Of a stretch of 56,794 nt of DNA, positions 8,568 through 17,149 are shown piece by piece. Each line of letters begins with the position of its first letter. Positions within the stretch are counted from its first letter, which is position 1. The position numbers and the translations under genes are program-made. This stretch comes from SLQH01 sp964612995. GTDB taxonomy: Bacteria > Planctomycetota > UBA11346. The notes under the pieces were generated by a model. The model saw only the letters and a program-made list of their open reading frames with translations. It did no database searches and had not been told where the DNA came from. The DNA lies in NCBI GenBank assembly GCA_964612995.1, contig CAZTGE010000006.1, forward strand, positions 1 through 56,794, given 5' to 3'.

Positions 8568-11435
8568 TCACCCGTCGGCGGAATCGGCCGGATCGCGGCG
8601 TCGGATCCAGCGGGTGAGGGCGGTGGCCAGGTCCTCGAGGCGGATCGGCTTGCCGATGTGGTCGTCCATGCCGGCATCCAGACAGCGTTCGCGATCGCCC
8701 TCGAGGGCGTTGGCGGTGAGCGCGATGATCGGTACCCGATGGTTCCTGACCGCGGAGGCCGGGTCGCGTACATGGCGGGTGGCAGCGTAGCCGTCCATGT
8801 CCGGCATCTGGCAGTCCATCAGCACCAGATCGTAGTCGTGCTGCTCGAGTCGGGCGATGGCTTCGCGCCCGGTGGCCGCGGCGTCGACCGCCAGGCCCAT
8901 GCGCGAGACCATACCCACGGTGACCAGCTGGTTGACCGCGTTGTCCTCGACCACCAGCACCCGGCGCTCCTCGTCGCGGATGCGCTTGCGCAGCGCCGGC
9001 AGGCGCCGGCTCGGGGCGCGCGTGGTGGTGGTGCCGTGCTCCGGATCGAGACATTGATAGAGGTCGAGACGGTGGATCGGCTTGGCCAGGGTGCGCGCGT
9101 AACCGAGCGAGCGCAGCAGCCCCGACTCGAAGCGCTGGCCGAGAGGAGCGAGCAGGATCAGTCGCACCGCTTGCGTGGTGGCGGGTTCGCGGATCTGTCG
9201 CGCGAGGTGGATCGCGTCGGTGTCCGGCAGGGCGAGGTCGATCAGCGCGAGGTCGTAGCCGCCGTCGCCGGGGGGGTGGGCCAGCCGTTCGCGGGCGGTC
9301 GCGCCATCGCCGGCGGTATCCACCACACAGCCGGCCCAGCCGAGGTAGCGGTCGAGGGTGGTGCGGGTGTGCTGGTTGTCCTCGACCACCAGCACGCGTT
9401 GCGGCGCGGTGGTGTCGGCCTCTGGCCCCGCGAAGGCTGCGATCGGCGCGGCATCGAGCGTCAGGGCGAACCAGAAGCGCGCGCCCTGGCCGGGCATGCT
9501 CTCGACGCCGATACGCCCGCCCATCAATTCGACCAGCTGTTTCGAGATCGCCAGGCCGAGGCCGGTGCCGCCGTGGCGGCGGGTGGCCGAGGCATCGAGC
9601 TGCCGGAACGGTTCGAACAGATGGTCGTGGCGTTCGGCCGGAATGCCGATGCCGGTGTCGGTCACTGCGAAGCGCAGCTCCCAGCAGCGGTCGGCTCCGC
9701 GCTTTCCGCCGACCTCGATGCTCACCCCACCACGGTCGGTGAACTTGATCGCGTTGCTGGTGAGATTGCCCAGCACCTGACGGATGCGCACCGCGTCGCC
9801 GAGGAAGGTGGGGGGCAGCGCAGGGTCGACCAGCACCGAGAGTTCCAGATCGCGTTCGTGGGCGGCGAGCGCCTGGGTGTCGGCCAGGTCCTCGACCATC
9901 AGCCCGAGATCGAAGGGCGCGGTGGTCAGCTCCATCCGCTTGGCTTCGATTTTCGAGAAGTCGAGGATGTCGTTGATCAGGTCGAGCAGGATCTCGCCGC
10001 TGGCCTGGACCGCTTCGGCGTAGCGCCGATGCTGATCGTCGAGCGTGCCGTCGAGCAGCAGGCTGTTCATGCCGATGACGCCGTTGAGCGGGGTGCGGAT
10101 CTCGTGCGACATCGAGGCGAGGAACAGGCTCTTGGCCTCGGTCGCCTCCTCGGCGCGTCGGGCCCATTCCTGGGCGGCCGCGCGCTCGTGTTCGGCCACC
10201 TCCCGCAGCGATTCCGAGGTCGCGAGGGCGCGGCGCAACGAGTCGCGCGACTCGGCCAGATCCCGTTCGGCCGCGACCTTGGCGGTGACATCGCGGCCGA
10301 CGGCCTGGGCCTCGTACAGCGATCCGTCGGCGGCGAAGAAACCACGCGTGCGCCACTCAACGATCCGCACCCCGTGCGTGGCCGCGATGGTGTCGTTACT
10401 CTCGACGATCGGCTGCTCCGGCGTGAGTCGGCTTAGCGTTGCACGGACCTCTGCGGCCTGCGCGCTCTGCATGCGCGCGAACATGTCGGTGCCGCGCAGG
10501 TCCTCGGGTCTGGCGCCGAGAAGGTCCGCGAGGGCCTGATTGACGAAGGTCAGACGGCCGTCGCTGGTGAAGCGGCAGATGAAGTCGGTCTGGTCGGCGA
10601 TGATCGCGCGGTAGCGCGCCTCGCTGTTGCGCAGTTCCTCTTCCATCGCCTTGCGTTGGCGGATGTCACTGTGCACGCCGACCATGCCCACCAGGGCGCC
10701 GGTCTCGTCGTAGATCGGTCCGGCGTGGAGTTCGACCGGGATCGTGCTGCCGTCGTGGGAGCGCATGCCGGCCTCATCCGACCAGCCGTGCCCCGCGCGT
10801 ACGGCCGCGAGCATGGCTTCGCCCTGTGTCGGGTCGGCGAACAGCGTGGGCGGGTCGCGGGCGTGCAGCTGCGCTGGCGTGTAGCCGAGCAGCTCGGTGA
10901 AGGCGCGATTCTGGTAGCGGTGGTGGCCGTCGGCATCGGCGATGCCGATCGCCTCCTGGGCCGAATCGACCGCAGACTTGATCAGCCGCAACTCGGCCTC
11001 CATCGCGCGTCGACGCGAGATATCGCGCGCCACCGCGCAGGAGAGCAGACGGCCGTCGAAGGAACGCACGCGTGACCGGATCTCGATCGGAAAGGTCGAG
11101 CCGTCCTTGCGGCGATGCCGGCTCTCGAAGTTGACCAGTTCGCGTGTGACCATCTCTTGCCAATAGTCACGCCAGAATCCCACCGGGTCATCCAGACCGG
11201 CGGTGACGCCGACATCGAAGTCGAAGATCGTCATCCGGATCAGGTCGGCGCGGTCGTATCCGAGCGCGGCGCAGGCGGCCGCGTTGCAGTCGACGATGGT
11301 CGCCGTGTCGTCGATGAGGTAGATCGCATCCTGCACCGCCTCCAAGGCGAAGTTGGCCATCGCCAGATCGCGCACCGAGCCCGACGGCGCGGTTCCGGTT
11401 CGCTTCTTCGCGATCGGCTGACGGGAATCCGGCAC
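8568..11435 (-). CDS. Hybrid sensor histidine kinase: three PAS, HisKA, HATPase, two receiver domains
   Basis: The 955-residue product has no membrane span, so sensing is cytoplasmic. Three PAS domains occupy about residues 26-150, 155-280 and 285-405. The phosphoacceptor box is ASMSHEIRTPLNGVIGM (His near 442). The ATPase shows the N box NLTSNAIKFTDRG and G boxes DTGIGIP and GGTGLGLAIS. Receiver 1 (about 675-795) has the acceptor Asp in ALIDLALPD (near 730) and receiver 2 (about 828-950) in LVLMDCQMPDMDG (near 871), with a conserved KP pair in each. No response regulator or Hpt gene is adjacent, so its output partner is elsewhere. I chose GTG 11435, preceded by AGGAAGGGG; the frame is open to 11540. 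Confidence 0.93.
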   Translation of the reverse strand: MPDSRQPIAKKRTGTAPSGSVRDLAMANFALEAVQDAIYLIDDTATIVDCNAAACAALGYDRADLIRMTIFDFDVGVTAGLDDPVGFWRDYWQEMVTRELVNFESRHRRKDGSTFPIEIRSRVRSFDGRLLSCAVARDISRRRAMEAELRLIKSAVDSAQEAIGIADADGHHRYQNRAFTELLGYTPAQLHARDPPTLFADPTQGEAMLAAVRAGHGWSDEAGMRSHDGSTIPVELHAGPIYDETGALVGMVGVHSDIRQRKAMEEELRNSEARYRAIIADQTDFICRFTSDGRLTFVNQALADLLGARPEDLRGTDMFARMQSAQAAEVRATLSRLTPEQPIVESNDTIAATHGVRIVEWRTRGFFAADGSLYEAQAVGRDVTAKVAAERDLAESRDSLRRALATSESLREVAEHERAAAQEWARRAEEATEAKSLFLASMSHEIRTPLNGVIGMNSLLLDGTLDDQHRRYAEAVQASGEILLDLINDILDFSKIEAKRMELTTAPFDLGLMVEDLADTQALAAHERDLELSVLVDPALPPTFLGDAVRIRQVLGNLTSNAIKFTDRGGVSIEVGGKRGADRCWELRFAVTDTGIGIPAERHDHLFEPFRQLDASATRRHGGTGLGLAISKQLVELMGGRIGVESMPGQGARFWFALTLDAAPIAAFAGPEADTTAPQRVLVVEDNQHTRTTLDRYLGWAGCVVDTAGDGATARERLAHPPGDGGYDLALIDLALPDTDAIHLARQIREPATTQAVRLILLAPLGQRFESGLLRSLGYARTLAKPIHRLDLYQCLDPEHGTTTTRAPSRRLPALRKRIRDEERRVLVVEDNAVNQLVTVGMVSRMGLAVDAAATGREAIARLEQHDYDLVLMDCQMPDMDGYAATRHVRDPASAVRNHRVPIIALTANALEGDRERCLDAGMDDHIGKPIRLEDLATALTRWIRRRDPADSADG

Positions 11436-11560
11436 CCGGTCAGTATCCCCTTCCTGCGCTCGGGCGCAACCGACGCCCTGCGTTCTGCGAATCGCGCGTG
11501 CCTGCACGCGGGTGAAGCCGCATCGCGATGGGGCTGGCATGCGCCCGGAAGGAGGCCCTC

Positions 11561-11731
11561 ATGGCGCTGACAGGATCCCTGCTGCACAAGCCCTGGCTCC
11601 GTCGGAGTCTGTGGGCCCTGCTCATCCTGCACAGGATGGAGCGGGTCAGACAGACGGCTCGCAGCAGGGAGAATGGCAGGAGGAGGGCCGGGCCCTGGCG
11701 TCACTTCGACCCGCCCGATCTGGAGCCTTGA
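11561..11731 (+). CDS. Small basic ORF, 56 aa, with a strong ribosome-binding site
   Basis: No family recognised. ATG 11561 follows GGAAGGAGG with 5 nt between, the best Shine-Dalgarno sequence in this part of the window. The product (MALTGSLLHKPWLRRSLWAL...) is Trp- and Arg-rich in its first half (KPWLRRSLWALLILHRMERVR), strongly basic in the middle (RSRENGRRRAGPWRH) and ends acidic. The N-terminal part could form an amphipathic helix. It lies between the divergent kinase gene and the thioredoxin-DsbD gene, with its stop 55 nt before the latter. It may be a small regulatory or membrane-binding protein, or chance. Confidence 0.5.
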   Translation: MALTGSLLHKPWLRRSLWALLILHRMERVRQTARSRENGRRRAGPWRHFDPPDLEP

Positions 11732-11786
11732 GCGCCCCGCAGGAGGCGGGCATGGACCGGGGCCGGGCGCGGCGTAGCCTGCGTCC

Positions 11787-12980
11787 ATGCTGGTAGCAGG
11801 GCTGCATCCGCTCTTCCGGTCATCGCGTGGCGTCGGCCGTGCGGTCCTGCTGTGCCTGTTCGTCGCCACCGCGCTCGCGGCGGCCGAGCCGCTCGAGGCG
11901 GTGTTCTTCTTCTCGCCGGGCTGCCGCCACTGCGTTGAAGCCAAAGCCGCGGTGCGCGAGGTCGCAGCCGCCCATGGCGAGCGGCTGCGCGTGGAATGGG
12001 TCGACACCAGCGATCCCGAGCGCGGCGCGCAGGCGGTGCAGCGGCTGTTCCGCATGCTCGATCGGCGGCGGATCGACGCCACGCCCTCGCTCGCGGTGTT
12101 TGTCGGTGACAGTGCGGTGCTCGGCGGCGAGCGGATCGTCGACGAGCTCGCTGCGGTGGTCGCGCACGAACTCGCCACCGCCGGGGGCACGCCCGAGCGC
12201 TCCGACGAAGACGGGCCGGATGCGCCCGGCGTGCGGCAGAGCGAGCGTTTCGGGCTGCTGGTCCTGGCCCTGGCCGCCCTCGCCGATGGTATCAACCCCT
12301 GCGCCTTCGCTGGCATCGTGTTCCTCGTCTCGCTGTTGGCCGCCTCCGACCGCAGCCGGCGCGAGGTGCTGGTCACCGGCATCGCCTACACCATAGGCGT
12401 GTATCTCGCCTACATGGCCATCGGGCTGTTCCTGTACTCCCTCCTGCGTCAGCTCGCCGGCTGGCTGGTGGTGGCCGACCTGGTGTTCTACCTCGCCTTC
12501 GGTCTCTGCGTCATCGCCGGGGCGCTGAGCCTGTGGGACGCCTCGCTGGCCTGGCGCGGACGGCGACCCGAGGAGATGACCCTGCAGCTGCCCACGCGGC
12601 TCAAACGCCTGCTCCATGCCCGGCTGCGCGCGGGGGTGCGCGCGCGGCTGCTCGCCGTGGGTGCCTGCGTCGCCGGGATGCTGGTGGCGGTGATCGAATC
12701 CGCCTGCACCGGTCAGCTCTACTTCCCGGTGCTCAACGATATGGTCCGCAGCGGCAACGGCATGCTCTGGGCCCTCGGCATGCTGGCCTGGTACTGCGCC
12801 GCCTTCGTCCTGCCCCTGGTGGTGGTCTTCGTGCTGGTGCTCACGGGCACCTCCAGCCGCAGCATCGCCGGTTGGGGCCAGCGCAACTGGGGCTGGACCA
12901 AGCTGGCGCTGGCGGCGGTTTTCGTGCTCATGGCGGTGTGGATGGCCGGGGACCTCAGCTGGCCGCCGGGGGCGCGCTGA
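11787..12980 (+). CDS. Thioredoxin-DsbD-like membrane fusion protein
   Basis: The 397-residue product begins with a signal/anchor (VGRAVLLCLFVATALAAA), then a periplasmic thioredoxin/glutaredoxin-like domain (about 35-125) with the redox motif SPGCRHC (Cys46 and Cys49) and the cis-Pro region DATPSLAVF. After a charged linker, about six membrane spans (155-390) form a DsbD/CcdA-like electron carrier whose two key cysteines lie in DGINPCAFAG (about 172) and ESACTGQLYFPV (about 308). Such proteins move reducing power from cytoplasmic thioredoxin across the membrane. The thioredoxin domain precedes the membrane part, whereas E. coli DsbD has it at the C-terminus. It could serve cytochrome c maturation or disulfide reduction. 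Confidence 0.85.
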   Translation: MLVAGLHPLFRSSRGVGRAVLLCLFVATALAAAEPLEAVFFFSPGCRHCVEAKAAVREVAAAHGERLRVEWVDTSDPERGAQAVQRLFRMLDRRRIDATPSLAVFVGDSAVLGGERIVDELAAVVAHELATAGGTPERSDEDGPDAPGVRQSERFGLLVLALAALADGINPCAFAGIVFLVSLLAASDRSRREVLVTGIAYTIGVYLAYMAIGLFLYSLLRQLAGWLVVADLVFYLAFGLCVIAGALSLWDASLAWRGRRPEEMTLQLPTRLKRLLHARLRAGVRARLLAVGACVAGMLVAVIESACTGQLYFPVLNDMVRSGNGMLWALGMLAWYCAAFVLPLVVVFVLVLTGTSSRSIAGWGQRNWGWTKLALAAVFVLMAVWMAGDLSWPPGAR

Positions 12981-12984
12981 GTCC

Positions 12985-13019
12985 GGGCGACGCGCCAGTG
13001 TGACGGGGCGCGTGCGCCC
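12985..13019 (+). terminator. GC-rich hairpin after the thioredoxin-DsbD gene
   Basis: GGGCGACGCGCC (12985-12996) pairs with GGCGCGTGCGCCC (13007-13019) apart from one bulge, starting 4 nt past the stop codon. No U-tract follows. It separates this gene from the long operon that starts at 13126. Confidence 0.4.
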
Positions 13020-13125
13020 GCGTGCGCCGACGCCCGAATCGTGTATTGCGCCGCTGCGACATGTCCCCACGATGCGCTGCGTTCGTCGGCGCGTCCGGCG
13101 CCAGCCTCTGCAACCAGGAGCGATC

Positions 13126-14139
13126 ATGGCCAGTCCCGCCCCCACCGATCCCGCCGAGCTCGTCGAGGAGCTGCGCCGCAGTTACCGCGCCTTGCACGAG
13201 CACATGGGCCACGTGGTGGTGGGCCAGGAGCACGTGCTCAAACTGTTGACCACCGGACTGATGTGCAGCGGACACATGCTGATGGTCGGTGTCCCCGGCC
13301 TGGCCAAGACCCTGATGGTCCGCGGCCTGGGCGCCTGCCTCGGCTGGGATTTCCGCCGCATCCAGTTCACGCCCGATCTGATGCCGTCCGATATCACCGG
13401 TACCGAGATCCTGCAGCAGGTGGAGGGCTCCCACGAACGCGAGCTGGTCTACCATCACGGACCGATCTTCGCCAATCTGGTCCTCGCCGACGAGATCAAC
13501 CGGACCCCGCCGAAGACCCAGGCCGCGCTGCTCGAAGCGATGCAGGAGCACGCGGTCACCGTCGGCGGCACGACCCACCAGCTGCCCCAGCCCTTCGTGG
13601 TGGTGGCGACGCAGAATCCGATCGAGCAGGAGGGGACCTACCCCCTGCCCGAGGCCCAGCTCGACCGCTTCCTGCTCAGCGTCCATGTCGACTACCCCGA
13701 CCGCGATCACGAGTATGCCATCGCCGCCCGCCCGGCGCGCATGCGCCTGCCCGAGCTGCAGCAGGTCGCCTCGCCGGAGATCTTCCTCGCCTTCCGTGAC
13801 GTGATCGATCAGGTGCCCGTCTCCGATCCGGTGCTGCGTTACGCCGTCGACCTGGTCCGGTCCAGCCGGCCCAAGGAGCCCGAGGCCGACGAGTACGTGC
13901 GTACCTACATCTCCTGGGGCGTCGGCCCGCGTTGCGCCCAGCACCTGGTGATGGCGGCGAAGGCGGCGGCGATCCTCGATGGCCGCCCGAGCCCGGAGAT
14001 CGCCGACGTGCGCGAGATGGCGCTGCCGGTGCTGCGCCACCGCATCGTGCCCAACTACAACGCGCTCGGCGAGGGGCTGGAATCGCCAGACCTCATCGCA
14101 CATCTGCTCGAGAACATCCGCGAACCGGCCATGGCCTGA
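13126..14139 (+). CDS. MoxR-family AAA+ ATPase
   Basis: The 337-residue product is a typical MoxR ATPase: Walker A GVPGLAKT (residues 55-62), Walker B LVLADEINRTPPKTQAALLEAMQE, sensor 1 VVATQNPIEQEGTYPLPEAQLDRF and the C-terminal lid domain. MoxR proteins act as chaperones that insert cofactors or mature partner complexes together with VWA proteins. It is the first gene of a long co-directional cluster; DUF58 follows 7 nt after its stop, as is usual for MoxR-DUF58-BatA loci. The start ATG 13126 has CCAGGAG at good spacing; the open frame begins earlier but that part is not protein-like. Confidence 0.95.
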   Translation: MASPAPTDPAELVEELRRSYRALHEHMGHVVVGQEHVLKLLTTGLMCSGHMLMVGVPGLAKTLMVRGLGACLGWDFRRIQFTPDLMPSDITGTEILQQVEGSHERELVYHHGPIFANLVLADEINRTPPKTQAALLEAMQEHAVTVGGTTHQLPQPFVVVATQNPIEQEGTYPLPEAQLDRFLLSVHVDYPDRDHEYAIAARPARMRLPELQQVASPEIFLAFRDVIDQVPVSDPVLRYAVDLVRSSRPKEPEADEYVRTYISWGVGPRCAQHLVMAAKAAAILDGRPSPEIADVREMALPVLRHRIVPNYNALGEGLESPDLIAHLLENIREPAMA

Positions 14140-14146
14140 GGACCCG

Positions 14147-15052
14147 ATGCCGTCCTTCTCCCACCCCTACCTCGACCTCAAGCGGATGGAGATGCTGCGG
14201 CGGGTGCGGCTCAAGCCACGTGGCGTGGCCGAGGGCTCCCTCGCCGGCCCCCACCGCTCGAACTACCGCGGCACTGCGGTCGAGTTCGCGGATTTCCGTG
14301 ATTACGTGCACGGTGACGACATCCGCCTGCTCGACTGGAAGCTCCACGCGCGCACCGACAAATACTACATCCGGCTCTACGAGGCCGAGCGCAACCTGCT
14401 CGGCTACCTCGTCTGCGACACCAGCGGTTCGATGGGTTTCGCCGGCGCGGTCACCCGCACCCAGAGCAAGCTCGAATACGCCGGCCGTCTCGCCGCGGCG
14501 ATCGCCTACCTCGTCATCGACGGCGGTGATCAGGCCGGGCTGAGCCTGGCCCGGACCGAGGTCGACGACCACCTGCCGCCGCGCGCCGGGTTCCAGCATC
14601 TGGCCCGGATGGTACGCCGGCTCGGCGAGACCGAGGCCGCGGGCGGCACCGACCTCGGCGCTTGTCTGCGCGGCGTGTATCGCCGCATCCGGCAGCGCGG
14701 TGTGCTGATCGTGCTCAGCGATTTTCTCGACGACAGCGAAGGGCTGTGGCAGGGCATCGACCTGTTCCGCCAGTCGCAGTTCGACGTGATGCTGTTCCAT
14801 ATCGTCCACCCCGAAGAGATCGAACTGCCCGACGTGCCGACTGCGCGCTTCCTGCCGTGCGAGGGCGAAGGCGGCGCGTTCACCGTCGAGCCCGACGTGC
14901 TGCGCGATCTCTACCGCCGGCGCTTCGCCCAGCACCTCAACGGCGTTGAAGGCGCGGCGCGCAAACGCGGCTGCGACTGGTTCCTCGCTCGCACCGACAC
15001 CGACCCCTATCTGCTGCTCAAGCAGAGCTTCCTCGCCCGGCAGGTGGTGTGA
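14147..15052 (+). CDS. DUF58 domain protein
   Basis: The 301-residue product shows the DUF58 signature early (YRGTAVEFADFRDYVHGDDIRLLDWKLHART) and a VWA-like fold after it (LVCDTSGSM, GTDLGACLRGVYRRI, LIVLSDFLDD). DUF58 proteins are the standard partner of MoxR ATPases and VWA membrane proteins in Bat-type (aerotolerance) operons; their biochemical role is unsettled. No signal peptide or membrane span is visible. The stop is directly followed by the start of the BatA-like gene (TGAATG), so translation is coupled. Confidence 0.93.
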   Translation: MPSFSHPYLDLKRMEMLRRVRLKPRGVAEGSLAGPHRSNYRGTAVEFADFRDYVHGDDIRLLDWKLHARTDKYYIRLYEAERNLLGYLVCDTSGSMGFAGAVTRTQSKLEYAGRLAAAIAYLVIDGGDQAGLSLARTEVDDHLPPRAGFQHLARMVRRLGETEAAGGTDLGACLRGVYRRIRQRGVLIVLSDFLDDSEGLWQGIDLFRQSQFDVMLFHIVHPEEIELPDVPTARFLPCEGEGGAFTVEPDVLRDLYRRRFAQHLNGVEGAARKRGCDWFLARTDTDPYLLLKQSFLARQVV

Positions 15053-17149
15053 ATGCTGGCCGTGCTCAATCCCTGGCTGCTGTCCGGTCTCGCCGCCGCC
15101 GGTCTGCCGGTGCTGATCCACTTCCTCACCCGGCCGCGGCCGCGGGCGATCCACCTGCCGACCTTCCACCTGCTCACCGACGCCGGCGGCGGGCGCCAGG
15201 CCCTCGATCGCTTGCGCACCATCGTGATCCTCACCCTGCGCACGCTCGCGGTGGTGACCCTGGCCTTGGTCTTCGCCCGGCCCTTCATCCGCCACGCGGC
15301 CGCGCCCGCGCCCGGCGAGGCACCGCGGGTGGTGCTGCTGGTCGACGCCTCGATGAGCATGCGCGCGACCGCCGGCGGCGTCACCCGGTTCGCGCGCGCC
15401 AAGGCCCAGGCGGCCGATGTCCTGCGTCGGCTCGAGCAGGGGGCCGAGGCGGGGGTGGTGCTGATCGGTGCCCGGCCGCACTGCCTGTTGCCCGCGCTCT
15501 CGCGCAACCTCCCGGCCTTGCACGAGGGGCTTTCGGGAAGCACGGCGACCTGCGAGGGCGGCGACCCGATCGCCGCGCTGGCCGAGGCCGAGCGCCTGCT
15601 CGGCGGTCGCGGTACCGTCTACGTGTTCAGCGATATGCAGCGGGGCAACTGGGGCGCGGTCGATTTCGCCCGTCACCCGGGGCTCGATGTGATCGTACGC
15701 CAGATCGGCGATGGTCCGGCCGACAACGTCGGCATCACCGCCCTGGAGTGTTCGCCGCAACGGCCGGTGGCGGGCGAGACGGTCGAGATCGCCTGCACCC
15801 TGTTCAACTCCTCGTCGAGCGTCTGCCGCCGTCGCGTGAGCCTGGATATCGGTGGCGGCGTGCGCCACGCCGATGCCGAACTGCTGCCGTATTCCTCGGG
15901 CAGCGTCCGTTTCTCCTTCTCGCATCCACATCCGGACCTGCTCGCGGGTTCGGTGGCGATCGAGCGCGACGGGCTCGGCGAGGACGACCAGCGCCATCTC
16001 GTGCTGCAGGTGCGCGACCAGCTCGCGGTCCTGCTGCTCAGCGATGGCGATCCGCAGCGCAGCACTGCCGGCGCGTTCTACGTTCGCCACGCGCTCGCGC
16101 CCTCGCGGCGCGGCGCGGCCGGTATCACGCTCAGCTGCCGCGGCGGACAGGCTGCCGACCGCCACAGCCTCGAGACCGCCGACGCCTTCGTGCTGGTGCC
16201 GCCGTTGATGCTCGGCGGCGAGGTCGTCGAGGTGCTGGCGCGGCGCATCGATGAGGGCGCCGATCTGATCTGCTTCCTCGATGGTTCCGACGCCCAGCCC
16301 TTGCTGAGCATGCTCGCAGGGGCTTCCGACGGGGCCGTGCGCCCGCCCTTCACCCTCGGCGAGCCGGTGCGCACCGTGCTGCCGCTCTGCGAACCCGAAC
16401 GCCATCGCGGTCCTTTGCGGATCTTCCACGGCCGTGACCAGGGCGATCTGACCGGCCTGCGCACCACCCGCCACCACAGCACGCGCATCGATCCGGAGCG
16501 CGCGCATGAGATCTTCCTCCACCATGGTGACGGCGCCGCCGCGCTGGCCCTCGGCCCGGCCGGTCGCGGCTGCGCCGCCTTCTTCAACCTCCCGGTGACG
16601 CCGGACGGCGGTACCATCCCCGGCAGCCCCTTGTTCCCGGCCCTGTTGCACGAGACCCTGCGCAGCATGCGCCGCGGCGATGACGCTGGCGCCCACGTCC
16701 CCGGTCGCGATTGGTCGATCGACGTCGCGGATCCCGGGACCGAGGCCCTGCAGGTGGTTTCGCCAGTCGGCGCGCAGCTGCCGTGTACCGTGGTGTCGCG
16801 CGGGCGCTCGGTGCGCCTGGCCATGCCGCCGGTGGGCGAGCCTGGCCTCTATCCGGTGCGCGCCAGCGACCAGCAGGTCGGTGTGGGCGTGGTCAACGTC
16901 GATCCGATCGAGACCGACACCCGGCCGGTCGCGGTCAGCAGCCTGCTCGACACCGCCACCGCCGGCGCGCGGGTCCGGGTGATCGACGAGCGCGGCGATC
17001 TGGTCGACGCCGCCCGACCACGGGTGCTCTGGCCGCTACTGCTGATCATCGCCGCGACCTGTCTCGCGGCGGAGATGCTGGTGTTGGCCTTGTGGCGGCG
17101 TCGTTCGCCGAGCGCCCGCCTGACGACCCTGCCGCGGGGGGGCGCCTGA
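15053..17149 (+). CDS. BatA-like membrane protein with VWA domain
   Basis: The 698-residue product begins with the BatA N-terminal signature (LNPWLLSGLAAAGLPVLIHFLTRPRPRAIHLPT) and a membrane span (about 57-78). The VWA domain starts at VVLLVDASMSM, an intact D-x-S-x-S metal-binding motif. A long, mostly beta, extracytoplasmic part follows, and a C-terminal span (LLLIIAATCLAAEMLVLAL, about 660-682) anchors the end. VWA proteins bind partners through a metal ion. Start and stop touch both neighbours (TGAATG before, TGATG after), so it is firmly part of the operon. Confidence 0.9.
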   Translation: MLAVLNPWLLSGLAAAGLPVLIHFLTRPRPRAIHLPTFHLLTDAGGGRQALDRLRTIVILTLRTLAVVTLALVFARPFIRHAAAPAPGEAPRVVLLVDASMSMRATAGGVTRFARAKAQAADVLRRLEQGAEAGVVLIGARPHCLLPALSRNLPALHEGLSGSTATCEGGDPIAALAEAERLLGGRGTVYVFSDMQRGNWGAVDFARHPGLDVIVRQIGDGPADNVGITALECSPQRPVAGETVEIACTLFNSSSSVCRRRVSLDIGGGVRHADAELLPYSSGSVRFSFSHPHPDLLAGSVAIERDGLGEDDQRHLVLQVRDQLAVLLLSDGDPQRSTAGAFYVRHALAPSRRGAAGITLSCRGGQAADRHSLETADAFVLVPPLMLGGEVVEVLARRIDEGADLICFLDGSDAQPLLSMLAGASDGAVRPPFTLGEPVRTVLPLCEPERHRGPLRIFHGRDQGDLTGLRTTRHHSTRIDPERAHEIFLHHGDGAAALALGPAGRGCAAFFNLPVTPDGGTIPGSPLFPALLHETLRSMRRGDDAGAHVPGRDWSIDVADPGTEALQVVSPVGAQLPCTVVSRGRSVRLAMPPVGEPGLYPVRASDQQVGVGVVNVDPIETDTRPVAVSSLLDTATAGARVRVIDERGDLVDAARPRVLWPLLLIIAATCLAAEMLVLALWRRRSPSARLTTLPRGGA

